Assembly: GCF_001439685.1 (NCBI RefSeq)
Contig: NZ_JYLH01000002.1
Span: 1-64,000, forward strand
DNA length: 64,000 nucleotides
Direction of reading: 5' to 3'
Origin: Pseudomonas libanensis
GTDB taxonomy: Bacteria > Pseudomonadota > Gammaproteobacteria > Pseudomonadales > Pseudomonadaceae
A model generated the notes under the pieces. The model did not search any database. It was not told the DNA's origin and saw only the letters and a list, made by a program, of their open reading frames with translations. Below, piece by piece: positions 1 to 8,738 of this stretch. The position numbers were made by a program, and so were the translations under genes. Positions within the stretch are counted from its first letter, which is position 1, and the number at the start of each line of letters is the position of its first letter.

Positions 1-479
1 GCGTGATCAATGAGAAGTGCCTGCGTGAGCCCTTGGTGTTGCACTCTGATAACGGAGCGCCAATGAAATCGGTGACGCTGTTAAGCAAAATGTATGAGCT
101 GGGCATCACGCCTTCTCGCGGTCGTCCCCGCGTGAGCAATGACAACCCGTACTCGGAATCACTGTTTAGGACACTGAAGTACTGCCCGCAATGGCCCTTG
201 GAAGGCTTCGCCAGCTTGGACGCTGCACGGACTTGGGTGAGGGATTTTATGCGGTGGTACAACAGCGAACACCGGCACAGCCGGATCCGCTTCGTCACCC
301 CATCAGAGCGCCATGGAGGGAAAGATCATCAGATCCTGGCACTGCGCCATGAGCTGTATGAGCGGGAGCGCCGGAAAAGACCTGAACGGTGGTCAGGGCA
401 AACACGTAACTGGGAACCGGTAGGAACGGTGTTGCTGAATCCGGATCGGGAACAGCAGACCGAACAAAAAGCGGCATAG
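1..479 (+). CDS. IS3-family transposase (OrfB), 3' part
   Basis: This is the C-terminal part of an IS3-family DDE transposase; the 5' end lies outside the window. The sequence shows HSDNGAP, which carries the second catalytic Asp, then a Pro/Arg/Gly-rich turn and DNPYSESLFRTLKY, which carries the catalytic Glu, followed by the usual WYNSEHRHS segment. Together these are the integrase core of orfB-type transposases. The protein stops at 477-479. The element's right inverted repeat should lie shortly after this, near 490-520, but I cannot fix it without the left end. The exact IS name is not assignable from the fragment. Confidence 0.9.
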   Translation, partial: VINEKCLREPLVLHSDNGAPMKSVTLLSKMYELGITPSRGRPRVSNDNPYSESLFRTLKYCPQWPLEGFASLDAARTWVRDFMRWYNSEHRHSRIRFVTPSERHGGKDHQILALRHELYERERRKRPERWSGQTRNWEPVGTVLLNPDREQQTEQKAA

Positions 480-522
480 CAGAACGGTTGACGCGACAAC
501 TACCTTGAAAAACGCCGGGGGC

Positions 523-564
523 AAGAGCCCTTTGGTTACTTTGGGGCTCTTTTCCAAAGTGACC
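523..564. terminator. Hairpin-forming palindromes downstream of the transposase
   Basis: AAGAGCCC at 523-530 pairs with GGGCTCTT at 544-551, followed by a short T run. An overlapping inverted repeat pairs GGTTACTTTGG (534-544) with CCAAAGTGACC (554-564), with one mismatch. The first could terminate the transposase transcript. The second resembles interspersed palindromes of fluorescens-group genomes (from memory). Confidence 0.5.
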
Positions 565-630
565 CGCTGTCAGAGCGGAACCCTAAGTGGCCGTTACCGC
601 AGGAATGGATATGTACCCGGTATAGCTGTG

Positions 631-930
631 TCGCCTGTCAGGCCGCCTTCGCGAGCAAGCCCGCTCCCACAGTTTGATTGCGGGGTGTCAGGTAGATTGG
701 CATCGGCTGGCAGGCCGTCATCGCAGGCAAGCCAGCTCCCACATTTGGATCGCGGTGCGTCAGCTAGATCAGCGTCGGCTGTCAGCCCGTCACGGGAGCA
801 AGCTCCCTCGCCACAGATTTAGCCTCGTGCCGAAGTTGTGTAGATACCTATGCCCCGATGGCGGTTGTTCAGTCACAGATGCGCTCACTGACACTAAATC
901 ATCGGGAGCAAGTCCCCTCACACATTAAAC
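631..930. repeat. Cluster of REP-like repeats
   Basis: Four diverged copies of a Pseudomonas REP-like unit lie at about 631-675, 703-748, 773-820 and 897-930. The core is a variant of GAGCAAGCCCGCTCCCACA, usually preceded by a GTCAGGCCGTC-like block. The copies fill the gap between the insertion element and the MFS gene. No gene is supported in 480-934. Confidence 0.75.
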
Positions 931-934
931 CGCG

Positions 935-2245
935 TCAGGCCTTCAAGGTCCGCGTCATGCGCAACGCCAGCACACTCCCGGCGACAATCACTGCCGCCAG
1001 CAGGTACAGCGCCACGTCCGTGGACCCGGTGGCGTCTTTCACAAACCCCACGATATACGGGCTGAGAAAGCCCGCCATCTGCCCCATGGAGTTGATCAAC
1101 GCCAGGCCACCCGCCGCGGCACCTGCGCTGAGCATGGCGGTAGGCACCGGCCAGAACATCGGCAGGCCGGTAAGGGCGCCCATGGTAGCGATGGTCAGGC
1201 CGAGGATGGCGATGGCCGGTGTGGTGGAGAAGTTCACCGCGATCAGCAGGCCGATGGCACCCATCAGCATCGGCACCACCAGGTGCCAGCGACGTTCCTT
1301 GCGCAAGTCGGCAGAGCGGCCCACCAGCAACATGAACACCGCCGCCAGCAGATACGGGATCGCACTGAGCCAGCCAATCACCAGGTTATCGCTGAAACCC
1401 AGGTTCTTGATGATCGACGGCAGCCAGAAGTTAATCGCATACACGCCGCTCTGGATGCAGAAGTAGATCAGGCCAAATGCCCAGATCGCCGGGTTCTTGA
1501 ACACTTCGGCCAGGGAGTCGCTGGTGGTTTTCGGCTTGTTCGCCAGGTCCGTGGCTTGGTCGGCCTCCAGCACTGCACGTTCATGGGGCGTGAGCCACTT
1601 GGCGTTGGCGAAGCTGTCACTGAGCAGGAAGTAGGCGAGGGCGCCGAGGATCACGGTCGGGATGCCCTGCAGCAGAAACATCCACTGCCAGCCCGCCAGG
1701 CCACCTTGGCCGGCGGCAAAGTGGTTGAGAATCCAGCCGGAGAAGGGGCTGCCGAGCAAGCCGGACACCGGGATAGCCGACATGAACAGTGCCATTATCC
1801 GTCCGCGGCGGAAGGTCGGGAACCACTGCGAGAGGTACAGCACCACACCGGGGAAGAAACCGGCTTCAGCGGCACCGGTAAACAGGCGCAACGTGTAGAA
1901 ATGCGTCGGCGTGGTCACAAACAGCAGGCAGGTGGACAGGGTGCCCCACACGATCATCATCAACGCGATCCAGCGCCGTGGCCCGAACCGGGTGAGCGCC
2001 AGGTTGCTGGGTACGCCACACAGCACGTAACCGATGAAGAAAATCCCGGCACCCAGGCCGTATACGGTTTCACTGAATTTCAACGCATCGAGCATCTGCA
2101 ACTTGGCAAAGCCAACGTTCACCCGGTCCAGGTAGTTGAACAGGTAGCAGATAAAGATGAAGGGGATCAGGCGCAGGGTGATGCGCTTGTAGATGGCGTT
2201 TTTATCGTCATCGCTGGCCAGTGCGGCAGTGGCGCTCTGTGACAT
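935..2245 (-). CDS. MFS permease, anion:cation symporter family
   Basis: A 436-residue inner-membrane transporter of the major facilitator superfamily. The N-terminal YLDRVNVGFAKLQM segment and the RLFTGAAEAGFFPG block are typical of the anion:cation symporter branch (phthalate, tartrate and glucarate/galactarate permeases), with about 12 hydrophobic segments. The start ATG at 2245 follows an AAGAGAGA ribosome-binding site. The gene is divergent from a sugar-diacid regulator and next to a glycerate kinase. Uptake of glycerate or an aldarate is therefore the best inference, but the substrate is not visible in the sequence. Confidence 0.85.
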   Translation of the reverse strand: MSQSATAALASDDDKNAIYKRITLRLIPFIFICYLFNYLDRVNVGFAKLQMLDALKFSETVYGLGAGIFFIGYVLCGVPSNLALTRFGPRRWIALMMIVWGTLSTCLLFVTTPTHFYTLRLFTGAAEAGFFPGVVLYLSQWFPTFRRGRIMALFMSAIPVSGLLGSPFSGWILNHFAAGQGGLAGWQWMFLLQGIPTVILGALAYFLLSDSFANAKWLTPHERAVLEADQATDLANKPKTTSDSLAEVFKNPAIWAFGLIYFCIQSGVYAINFWLPSIIKNLGFSDNLVIGWLSAIPYLLAAVFMLLVGRSADLRKERRWHLVVPMLMGAIGLLIAVNFSTTPAIAILGLTIATMGALTGLPMFWPVPTAMLSAGAAAGGLALINSMGQMAGFLSPYIVGFVKDATGSTDVALYLLAAVIVAGSVLALRMTRTLKA

Positions 2246-2342
2246 GGGAATCTCTCTTTATTATGATTTTTCGCGGTGCGAGGTTAACGTTGACCGCCCC
2301 GACAGTCTCGATGACGTGATGGGCGACTGTCTTTGTGCTGGC

Positions 2343-2370
2343 GCACAGCGAAGCAGGCTTTGCGCTGTGC
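2343..2370. promoter_or_regulatory. Inverted repeat between the divergent permease and cdaR
   Basis: GCACAGCG (2343-2350) and CGCTGTGC (2363-2370) form a perfect 8-bp inverted repeat around a 12-bp centre. It lies 34-61 bp upstream of the cdaR start and inside the divergent promoter region. It could be the regulator's operator or a leader hairpin; function is inferred from position only. Confidence 0.4.
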
Positions 2371-2403
2371 CAGTGAACAACCTGTTTTTAGGGAATTAAC
2401 CCC

Positions 2404-3504
2404 ATGTTCGAGCTCGATCACGCCTTGGCGCAGGAGATTGTCGATCGCACCATGGCCATCCTGCCCTATAACGTCAACGTCATGGACAGCCAGGGCCTGA
2501 TCCTTGGCAGCGGCGAGCCGGAGCGCATCAATACCCGCCACGAAGGCGCGCAACTGGTCCTGGCCAACGGGCGGGTGGTGGAGATCGATGGTCAGACCGC
2601 CAAGCATCTCAAGGGCGTGCAGCCGGGCATCAACCTGCCGTTGCTGCATGATCAACGCCTGATCGGCGTACTGGGTATCACCGGTGAACCGGACGGGCTG
2701 CGCACCTATGCCGAACTGGTGCGCATGACCGCTGAAATGCTGGTCAGCCATCGCCATCAGCAAGCCGAGCAGCAATGGCGGCGCCAGCGCTGCGATGATC
2801 TGCTGGCCTTGCTGCTGGCGGACAGTGGCGACTCCCCGCGCCTGGTAGACGAAGCCCGGCAACTGGGTCTCAAGCCGCAGCTGTCGCGCACGCCGTACCT
2901 GTTCGAACTGGGCCCGGGCCAAACGGCGGAAGGCTTGAGTACTTGGCTCAGCAGCCGTTACCCGGACAGTTGGTGTGTCAGCCCCGCGCAGTTTTCCCTG
3001 CTGTGGTGCCGGCCTGCCGCGGTGCAGGTTGACAACCCCCGCTTGCTGGAAAAACTCGACGGCCTGGGTTGGAACATCCTGCGCGTTGCGGTCGGCGGGC
3101 AAGCTGAAGGCTTGGAGGGGCTGCGCCGGTGTTATCGGCGAGTGAGTGACCTGCTCGCTTACGGTCGCGATATCCTCCCGCAATTGCGGCTGTTGACCCT
3201 CAACCGCTATCGCCTGCCCGTCATGCTCTGGCGTCATCGCAACGATGACGCCCTGGACGAATTGCTCAACCCATTACGCAAGGTGCTGGCCAAGGACAGC
3301 AACGGGCAGTTGCTGGCCACCCTGCGCAGTTGGTGCGAGCACGACGGGCAAAGCCAGGCGTGCGCTGATGCCTTGGGCATCCATCGCAACAGCCTGCGTT
3401 ACCGCATGGAGCGCATTGCCGAACTCAGCGGTGTTGACCCGTTGACCCTTGACGGCATGCTGGCCCTGTACCTGGGCGTGCAGTTGTTGCCCCAGACTTT
3501 GTAG
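2404..3504 (+). CDS. cdaR: Sugar-diacid utilisation regulator (CdaR/SdaR family)
   Basis: A 366-residue transcription factor. Residues 1-135 are the diacid-sensing domain, beginning LDHALAQEIVDRTMAILPYNVNVMD, which is the hallmark of CdaR. The C-terminal 60 residues hold the PucR-type helix-turn-helix (ACADALGIHRNSLRYRMERI). The family activates genes for galactarate, glucarate and glycerate use. The ribosome site AGGGA is at 2390-2394. The glycerate kinase follows on the same strand after 100 bp and the permease is divergent, so this protein probably controls both. Confidence 0.9.
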   Translation: MFELDHALAQEIVDRTMAILPYNVNVMDSQGLILGSGEPERINTRHEGAQLVLANGRVVEIDGQTAKHLKGVQPGINLPLLHDQRLIGVLGITGEPDGLRTYAELVRMTAEMLVSHRHQQAEQQWRRQRCDDLLALLLADSGDSPRLVDEARQLGLKPQLSRTPYLFELGPGQTAEGLSTWLSSRYPDSWCVSPAQFSLLWCRPAAVQVDNPRLLEKLDGLGWNILRVAVGGQAEGLEGLRRCYRRVSDLLAYGRDILPQLRLLTLNRYRLPVMLWRHRNDDALDELLNPLRKVLAKDSNGQLLATLRSWCEHDGQSQACADALGIHRNSLRYRMERIAELSGVDPLTLDGMLALYLGVQLLPQTL

Positions 3505-3604
3505 AAATGACCAACAAACCCCAGCCACACTTGTGCATCGGACCGGCGTCATTACCCCAGCCAACTGGCAGCATGGGCGTTATAAAAACCGGAGAAAACC
3601 CATC

Positions 3605-4744
3605 ATGAAGATCATCATTGCCCCCGACTCGTTCAAGGACAGCCTGAGTGCCGCAGGGGTTGCCCACGCGATTGCCGAGGGGTTGGCCCAGGTCTGGCCG
3701 GATGCACAGTTGGCCCAATGCCCGATGGCCGATGGGGGTGAAGGAACGGTGGAGGCAGTACTCGCCGCGTGCAATGGCGAACTGCATCGGCAAAGGGTGC
3801 AAGGGCCACTGGGCGGCTCCGTTGAGGCGCACTGGGGCTGGTTGGCCGACAGCCATACCGCGATAATCGAAATGGCCGAGGCCAGCGGCTTGCAATTGGT
3901 CGCGCCGGGGCAGCGCGACGCGTGTTCCAGTACCACTTATGGCACCGGTGAATTGATCCGCGCCGCCCTGGATGCCGGGGCGCAACGTATCATCCTGGCG
4001 ATTGGCGGCAGCGCTACCAATGACGGCGGAGCGGGCGCGATGCAAGCCCTGGGCGTGCAACTTCTTGACGCAGCCAGTCAGCCACTGCCCCCAGGTGGCC
4101 TGGCGTTGGCGCGTCTGTCGCGTATCAGCCTTGATACGCTCGACCCACGCCTGGCCCAGGTGCGTTTTGAGATTGCCGCCGACGTCAACAATCCCCTATG
4201 CGGTCCCCACGGCGCCTCGGCGATTTTCGGCCCGCAAAAAGGTGCGAGCCCCGAGCAAGTGGCCCAACTGGACGCCGCCCTCGGCCACTTCGCCGACCAC
4301 TGCGCCCAGGTACTGACCAACGATGTACGTGACCAACCGGGCAGCGGCGCCGCTGGTGGCCTGGGCTTCGCCGCCAAGGCCTTTCTCGGTGCACAGTTCC
4401 GCCCAGGGGTGGAGGTGGTGGCCGAACTGGTCGGCCTCGATGGCGCCGTACGCGGCGCCGACCTGGTCATCACCGGTGAGGGCCGCTTCGACGCCCAGAC
4501 CCTGCGCGGCAAGACCCCGTTCGGCGTCGCGCGTATCGCCCAGCAGCATGGCGTACCGGTTATCGTGATCGCCGGCACATTGGGCGAGGGTTACGAGCAG
4601 ATGTACGCCTATGGCGTGGATGCGGCATTTGCCTTGCCGTCGGGGCCGATGAGCCTGGAGCAGGCCTGCCGTGAGGCTCCGCGTCTGTTGCGTGAGCGAG
4701 CTGCGGATATCGCGCGGGTGTGGCGCCTTGCATCAGTAGGGTGA
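3605..4744 (+). CDS. garK: Glycerate 2-kinase (GarK/GlxK type)
   Basis: A 379-residue kinase that phosphorylates D-glycerate with ATP to give 2-phosphoglycerate, feeding aldarate or glyoxylate breakdown into glycolysis. The start MKIIIAPDSFKDSLSA, then PMADGGEGTVEA, GSATNDGGAGAMQALG and TGEGRFDAQTLRGKTP are the family signatures. The ATG at 3605 is chosen because GGAG lies just upstream and because the family motif begins there; longer in-frame readings start inside cdaR. Its place behind cdaR supports the assignment. Confidence 0.92.
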   Translation: MKIIIAPDSFKDSLSAAGVAHAIAEGLAQVWPDAQLAQCPMADGGEGTVEAVLAACNGELHRQRVQGPLGGSVEAHWGWLADSHTAIIEMAEASGLQLVAPGQRDACSSTTYGTGELIRAALDAGAQRIILAIGGSATNDGGAGAMQALGVQLLDAASQPLPPGGLALARLSRISLDTLDPRLAQVRFEIAADVNNPLCGPHGASAIFGPQKGASPEQVAQLDAALGHFADHCAQVLTNDVRDQPGSGAAGGLGFAAKAFLGAQFRPGVEVVAELVGLDGAVRGADLVITGEGRFDAQTLRGKTPFGVARIAQQHGVPVIVIAGTLGEGYEQMYAYGVDAAFALPSGPMSLEQACREAPRLLRERAADIARVWRLASVG

Positions 4745-4953
4745 GCCCGCCGCTGGCCTCAATCAGGCGCGATGTCCTGATGCTGGGCCAGGCGTTGCAG
4801 GCCCAGGGCTGAATATCGGTGCTGTCAGGTTTGATCGCCATCGTTCAGATGCAGGAGGGTGCAGTTGACGATGTGGGAAAGCTCTGGGCTCGTCAGACGT
4901 ACAGCTTTGCTTCTACACTGGCCGGCCACTTGTCTTTCATAGGATGAAACGCA

Positions 4954-5466
4954 ATGCACACACCTGAACCCCATATCGTGATCCAGCGCTTTACCGAGGC
5001 CCACCTTGAGGGCGTCGCCGCGCTCTACAACGAACCGGCCGTGTGCCGTCAGGTGCTGCAAATGCCTTTCCAGTCAGTTGAAGTCTGGCGCAAACGCCTG
5101 GTGATGGATAATGAGCGGCGACTACAGCTGGTAGCATTGCACGGCGGTGAGGTCATTGGTCAGCTGGGGCTGGAGCAGTACCTGCGCGTACGCCAGAGTC
5201 ATGTGGGTTCGTTTGGCATGGGCGTGGCGACTGCCTGGCAGGGCAAGGGCGTAGGCTCGCGGCTGCTGACTGCCGCGCTGGATGTGGCCGACAACTGGAT
5301 GAACCTGCACCGCGTGGAACTGACGGTCTACGCCGACAACGAGGCGGCGCATAACCTTTATCGCAAGTTCGGCTTCGAAGTGGAGGGGACGTTGCGCGAT
5401 TACGCCCTGCGTGACGGTGTGTTTGTAGACACCCTGAGCATGGCGCGCCTGCGCAGGTCGGCTTAA
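4954..5466 (+). CDS. GNAT N-acetyltransferase (YhhY/AaaT-like)
   Basis: A 170-residue cytoplasmic acetyltransferase of the GNAT fold. The acetyl-CoA loop is GMGVATAWQGKGVGSRLL, followed by NLYRKFGFEVEGTLRDYALRDG. The whole protein aligns by eye with E. coli YhhY (AaaT), an L-amino-acid acetyltransferase, including the LQMPFQS region and the ELTVYADN strand. The substrate is inferred from that likeness. Its stop overlaps by 3-4 bp the stop of the convergent racemase gene. Confidence 0.82.
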   Translation: MHTPEPHIVIQRFTEAHLEGVAALYNEPAVCRQVLQMPFQSVEVWRKRLVMDNERRLQLVALHGGEVIGQLGLEQYLRVRQSHVGSFGMGVATAWQGKGVGSRLLTAALDVADNWMNLHRVELTVYADNEAAHNLYRKFGFEVEGTLRDYALRDGVFVDTLSMARLRRSA

Positions 5467-6155
5467 TCCGCCAGGGCAAACGCCACCGCAGCCTGCGCAT
5501 GCAGTGCGGTGGTGTCGAGCAATGGCAGGTCGCTGTGTTCGGGCTGGAGCAGCAGGCAGATTTCAGTGCAGCCCAGGATGATCGCCTGGGCACCGCGAGC
5601 GGCGAGGCTTTTGATTACGCGCTGGTAGACCCGGCGAGAGGCGTCACTGATGACCCCTACGCACAACTCTTCATAGATGATCCGGTGTACATCTCGGCGT
5701 TCATCCGCGTCCGGTACCAGAACGGTCAGGCCTTGAGCGGCGAGGCGGGACTTAAGGAAGTCCTGCTCCATCGTAAATGCGGTGCCGAGCAAGCCTACTG
5801 TCAAGGTTCCGGCCTCCACGGCCGCGACCGCCGTGGCGTCGGCAATATGCAGGAATGGAATCGACACCGCCGCTTCAATACGCGGCGCCACCAAGTGCAT
5901 GGTGTTGGTGCATAGCACCACGCACTCGGCGCCCCCGGCCTGCAAACGGCGCGCGGCGTCTTCCAGGATCAGCGCGGTATCGTCCCAGCGCCCGGCATGC
6001 TGGGCCTGCTCCACCGGGCCGAAGTCCACGCTGTACATCAACATCTGCGCCGACCGCAGCGGGCCGAGTTGGTCGCGCACCCGCTGGTTGATGATGCGGT
6101 AATACTCGGCGCTGGACTCCCAGCTCATGCCGCCGATAAGGCCGATGGTGCGCAT
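5463..6155 (-). CDS. Aspartate/glutamate racemase family protein (YgeA-like)
   Basis: A 230-residue cofactor-independent racemase. The two catalytic cysteines are visible in VVLCTNTMH (Cys82) and ILGCTEI (Cys196), and the start RTIGLIGGMSWESS is typical of the YgeA branch of amino-acid racemases. It would interconvert L- and D-amino acids in the cytoplasm. It is convergent with the acetyltransferase gene, and both act on amino acids, but a shared pathway is speculation. Confidence 0.87.
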   Translation of the reverse strand: MRTIGLIGGMSWESSAEYYRIINQRVRDQLGPLRSAQMLMYSVDFGPVEQAQHAGRWDDTALILEDAARRLQAGGAECVVLCTNTMHLVAPRIEAAVSIPFLHIADATAVAAVEAGTLTVGLLGTAFTMEQDFLKSRLAAQGLTVLVPDADERRDVHRIIYEELCVGVISDASRRVYQRVIKSLAARGAQAIILGCTEICLLLQPEHSDLPLLDTTALHAQAAVAFALAD

Positions 6156-6512
6156 GCGATGCTCCGGATAAGGGGATGTGATGTCACCTTACCCATCGAA
6201 GGCTGATTAGTCATACGCAGTTGCCAGCCAATTCACCGGAGCAGTTCGAACTACGTTGATGACCAACCACTGGCCAGGTGCTGAGCGGACTCGTCCATAC
6301 CTGTGAGAAATGACAGTATATTTTGACCCGATGCGTGTATCTAATCGGCACCAACGGTCAATCAGTACTGAGCGTGCACATTGAATACATTCCTTTTGCC
6401 CTACCCGAAGGGTTGCCATTGGCAGGTAACGGTCAGATAACCCCCACATCTGGAGATGTTGATTTTCGATAAGGTCAGATCTTATTGAAAGTTGATTCAC
6501 GAGGAGCTCTTC
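6156..6512 (+). promoter_or_regulatory. Upstream region of the terpenoid genes
   Basis: These 357 bp separate the racemase start from the terpenoid genes and hold no supported gene. GGTCAGAT occurs as a direct repeat at 6431-6438 and 6473-6480, 42 bp apart (about four helical turns), shortly before the fusion gene. It could be a regulator-binding pair. No convincing lux or phz box was seen here. The ribosome site GAGGAG (6501-6506) decides the ATG at 6513. Confidence 0.35.
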
Positions 6513-8738
6513 ATGGTACCGCCAGACCCCGTAGGTGATCCCGACAACAGCCCCAGCGGTCACCTACCATCGACAACACTCATTATTCCCCAGATCCGGC
6601 TTCCTTTTGCCGGTCCGGCGCCGCGTCCCGACAGTGAGCGATTGCGCACACATGCTCTCGCTTGGGCGCAGCGATACCACTTGATCGGCCGTCGCGGTGC
6701 GCATCGGTTGAACACCACCCCACTGCTCGAGCTGGGAATGGCGTTGTGCGGTAGGGCACCCACGCACCGAGCCGAAATTCTGGTGTGCTGGTACCTGTGG
6801 GCACTTATCCTTGATGACCGCATTGATGATGGGCCATGGGCGGAAAACGGTGCGCTGGAGCGTTTCATCTGCGCCGTGCAGGCTGCGACCGAGAGCGAGG
6901 GTACCGTTCCGCCAGGTGAAACCAGTCAATTTGAGGACCCGATGCTGGCTGTTCTGGTCGATGATCTGTGGCCCCAGATCAAATACTGGGGAGGCGATGG
7001 TTGGCGGCATAGGTGCGTGGGACATTTGATCCAACATCTACGCGCGCAAGCGGCGCAGGTGCGGTTGCGCGAAACCGACTCGGCGTTCACGCTGGTCGAG
7101 TATCTGCCCTTGCGTCGGGATTCGTTTGGTGCATTGTTCTTCTTCGATCTCATCGATGCGGCCGAAACGCTCGACCCGTACGAGCACGAAGCTGACATTG
7201 ACGGGTGGAACACGCTGCGTGAACACGCCGCCAATATCATTGCCTGGACCAACGATATCCATTCGCTTGCCAAGGATGTGGCGTGTGGTGAGCGTTACAA
7301 CCTGGTATCGATACTTGCGGACACCGCCGGTGCGGATTGGCCGACTGCGATTGAGTCCGCCCATCAAATGGTGAACACGGCGGTTGCGGACTTCACTGCG
7401 ATCGCCGCCCAGCAGGTAAATCACCGCGCGGGCGCCGCCACTGACCCGAACCGACTACGGCAGGTTGTGCGGGCAGCGGGCGACTGGCACCGGAGCGTTT
7501 CTCGCTATCACCTGAACGCCGCCGATACTACGCCACGGAATAACCGACAGGTGGACCTGAAACTTACCCCACCGACTCTTAAGTCCCGCCAATTCGAAAT
7601 CGATCCGTACCCCTTGTATGAGCTGTTGCGTACCACTCTACCGATCGCCTACGACGAGCCCACCGATGTATGGCTGGTCAGTCGGCATGTGGATGTCAAA
7701 GCCGCATTGACCCACCCGGGGGCGAGCAACAATAACTACACCTGGCAGATTGGACCGCTGCTGGGACACACGATTGTCACTATGGATGGGTGTGAACACG
7801 CTCAGCATCGAGCATTGCTCAGCCCTTCGTTTCGCAGCAAGGCCCTTGCGGCGCTTGAAGCATCCATCATCTCGGTAACCTCAGACCTGCTGATGCGCAT
7901 GCAAGGCCGATCTCAGGTGGACCTCATCGCCGATTTCACCGCAGCGCTGCCAGTGCGAGTGATGGCTCATGCGCTGGGTCTCCCGGCCGAAACCCCTGAG
8001 GCAGTGGAACAGCTCAAGCGTTGGTGTGCCATCGGCTTTGCCTATATGGGCAATTATCGACAGGATCCGGCACTGTTGAACGGCGGGTTATCCAACCGCG
8101 ACAGTTTCTACGACTTCATCCAGCCACACATCAACGCTCGCCGTGCTGAACCCACAGACGATTTGATCTCACAGCTCCTGGCGGCACGGATTGACGATCA
8201 ACCCTTGTCCGAAGCATTCGTGCGGTCCTACTGCGCGATCCTCATGACTGCCGGTAGCGAGACCAGTCACGGTGCGCTGGCGAATCTCATTGTCAACTTG
8301 TTGGACGAGCCGGGCGTCAAGGAGGCGGTGATGGCTGATCCAGATTTGATGGATAGCGCGCTCGCCGAAACCCTGCGACGCAACCCGCCTTTGCAACTTG
8401 TGCTCCGGGAGGCCCGTGAAGCGCTGCAACTGCCGTCAGGAACGATTCCTGCGGGCGCGACCCTGGCCTGTCTTATCGGTTCGGCCAACCGTGACCCGGA
8501 CCAATTCAGCGACCCGGACGCCTTCAATATGTCACGCATCGAACAGGCGACCAGCCATTTCGCCTTCGGCGCGGGGCGCCACTTCTGCCTGGGATCCATG
8601 CTGGCACGGATGGAGATCACGATCGGCGCACGCATGCTGCTACATGCCTTTCCAAACCTGCGTTGGGCGCCAGGGTTCAAACCCACCGAGCGCGGATTCC
8701 TCAATCGTTGCCCTGAACAACTGGAGGTCGTCCTGTGA
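6513..8738 (+). CDS. Terpene synthase-cytochrome P450 fusion protein
   Basis: A 741-residue fusion of two complete enzymes. Residues 25-345 are a bacterial class I terpene synthase. They carry the acidic motif DDRIDD (Asp101 on), Arg201/202 at the pyrophosphate-sensor distance, the metal motif NDIHSLAKD (Asn247, Ser251, Lys254, with Asp in place of the usual Glu) and an Arg-Tyr pair at 331-332, 80 residues after the Ser, as in the family. Residues 350-741 are a P450 with AGSETS (580-585), ETLR (619-622) and the haem loop FGAGRHFCLG (Cys692). No reductase or ferredoxin domain is present. The first part should cyclise a prenyl diphosphate and the second oxidise the product. ATG 6513 follows GAGGAG; an upstream TTG at 6492 is less likely. 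The product is unknown. Confidence 0.9.
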   Translation: MVPPDPVGDPDNSPSGHLPSTTLIIPQIRLPFAGPAPRPDSERLRTHALAWAQRYHLIGRRGAHRLNTTPLLELGMALCGRAPTHRAEILVCWYLWALILDDRIDDGPWAENGALERFICAVQAATESEGTVPPGETSQFEDPMLAVLVDDLWPQIKYWGGDGWRHRCVGHLIQHLRAQAAQVRLRETDSAFTLVEYLPLRRDSFGALFFFDLIDAAETLDPYEHEADIDGWNTLREHAANIIAWTNDIHSLAKDVACGERYNLVSILADTAGADWPTAIESAHQMVNTAVADFTAIAAQQVNHRAGAATDPNRLRQVVRAAGDWHRSVSRYHLNAADTTPRNNRQVDLKLTPPTLKSRQFEIDPYPLYELLRTTLPIAYDEPTDVWLVSRHVDVKAALTHPGASNNNYTWQIGPLLGHTIVTMDGCEHAQHRALLSPSFRSKALAALEASIISVTSDLLMRMQGRSQVDLIADFTAALPVRVMAHALGLPAETPEAVEQLKRWCAIGFAYMGNYRQDPALLNGGLSNRDSFYDFIQPHINARRAEPTDDLISQLLAARIDDQPLSEAFVRSYCAILMTAGSETSHGALANLIVNLLDEPGVKEAVMADPDLMDSALAETLRRNPPLQLVLREAREALQLPSGTIPAGATLACLIGSANRDPDQFSDPDAFNMSRIEQATSHFAFGAGRHFCLGSMLARMEITIGARMLLHAFPNLRWAPGFKPTERGFLNRCPEQLEVVL

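Noticed and set aside
2284..3237. A minus-strand frame opposite cdaR
   Set aside because: CdaR domains and ribosome site are on the plus strand; the shadow has no homology that I recognise.
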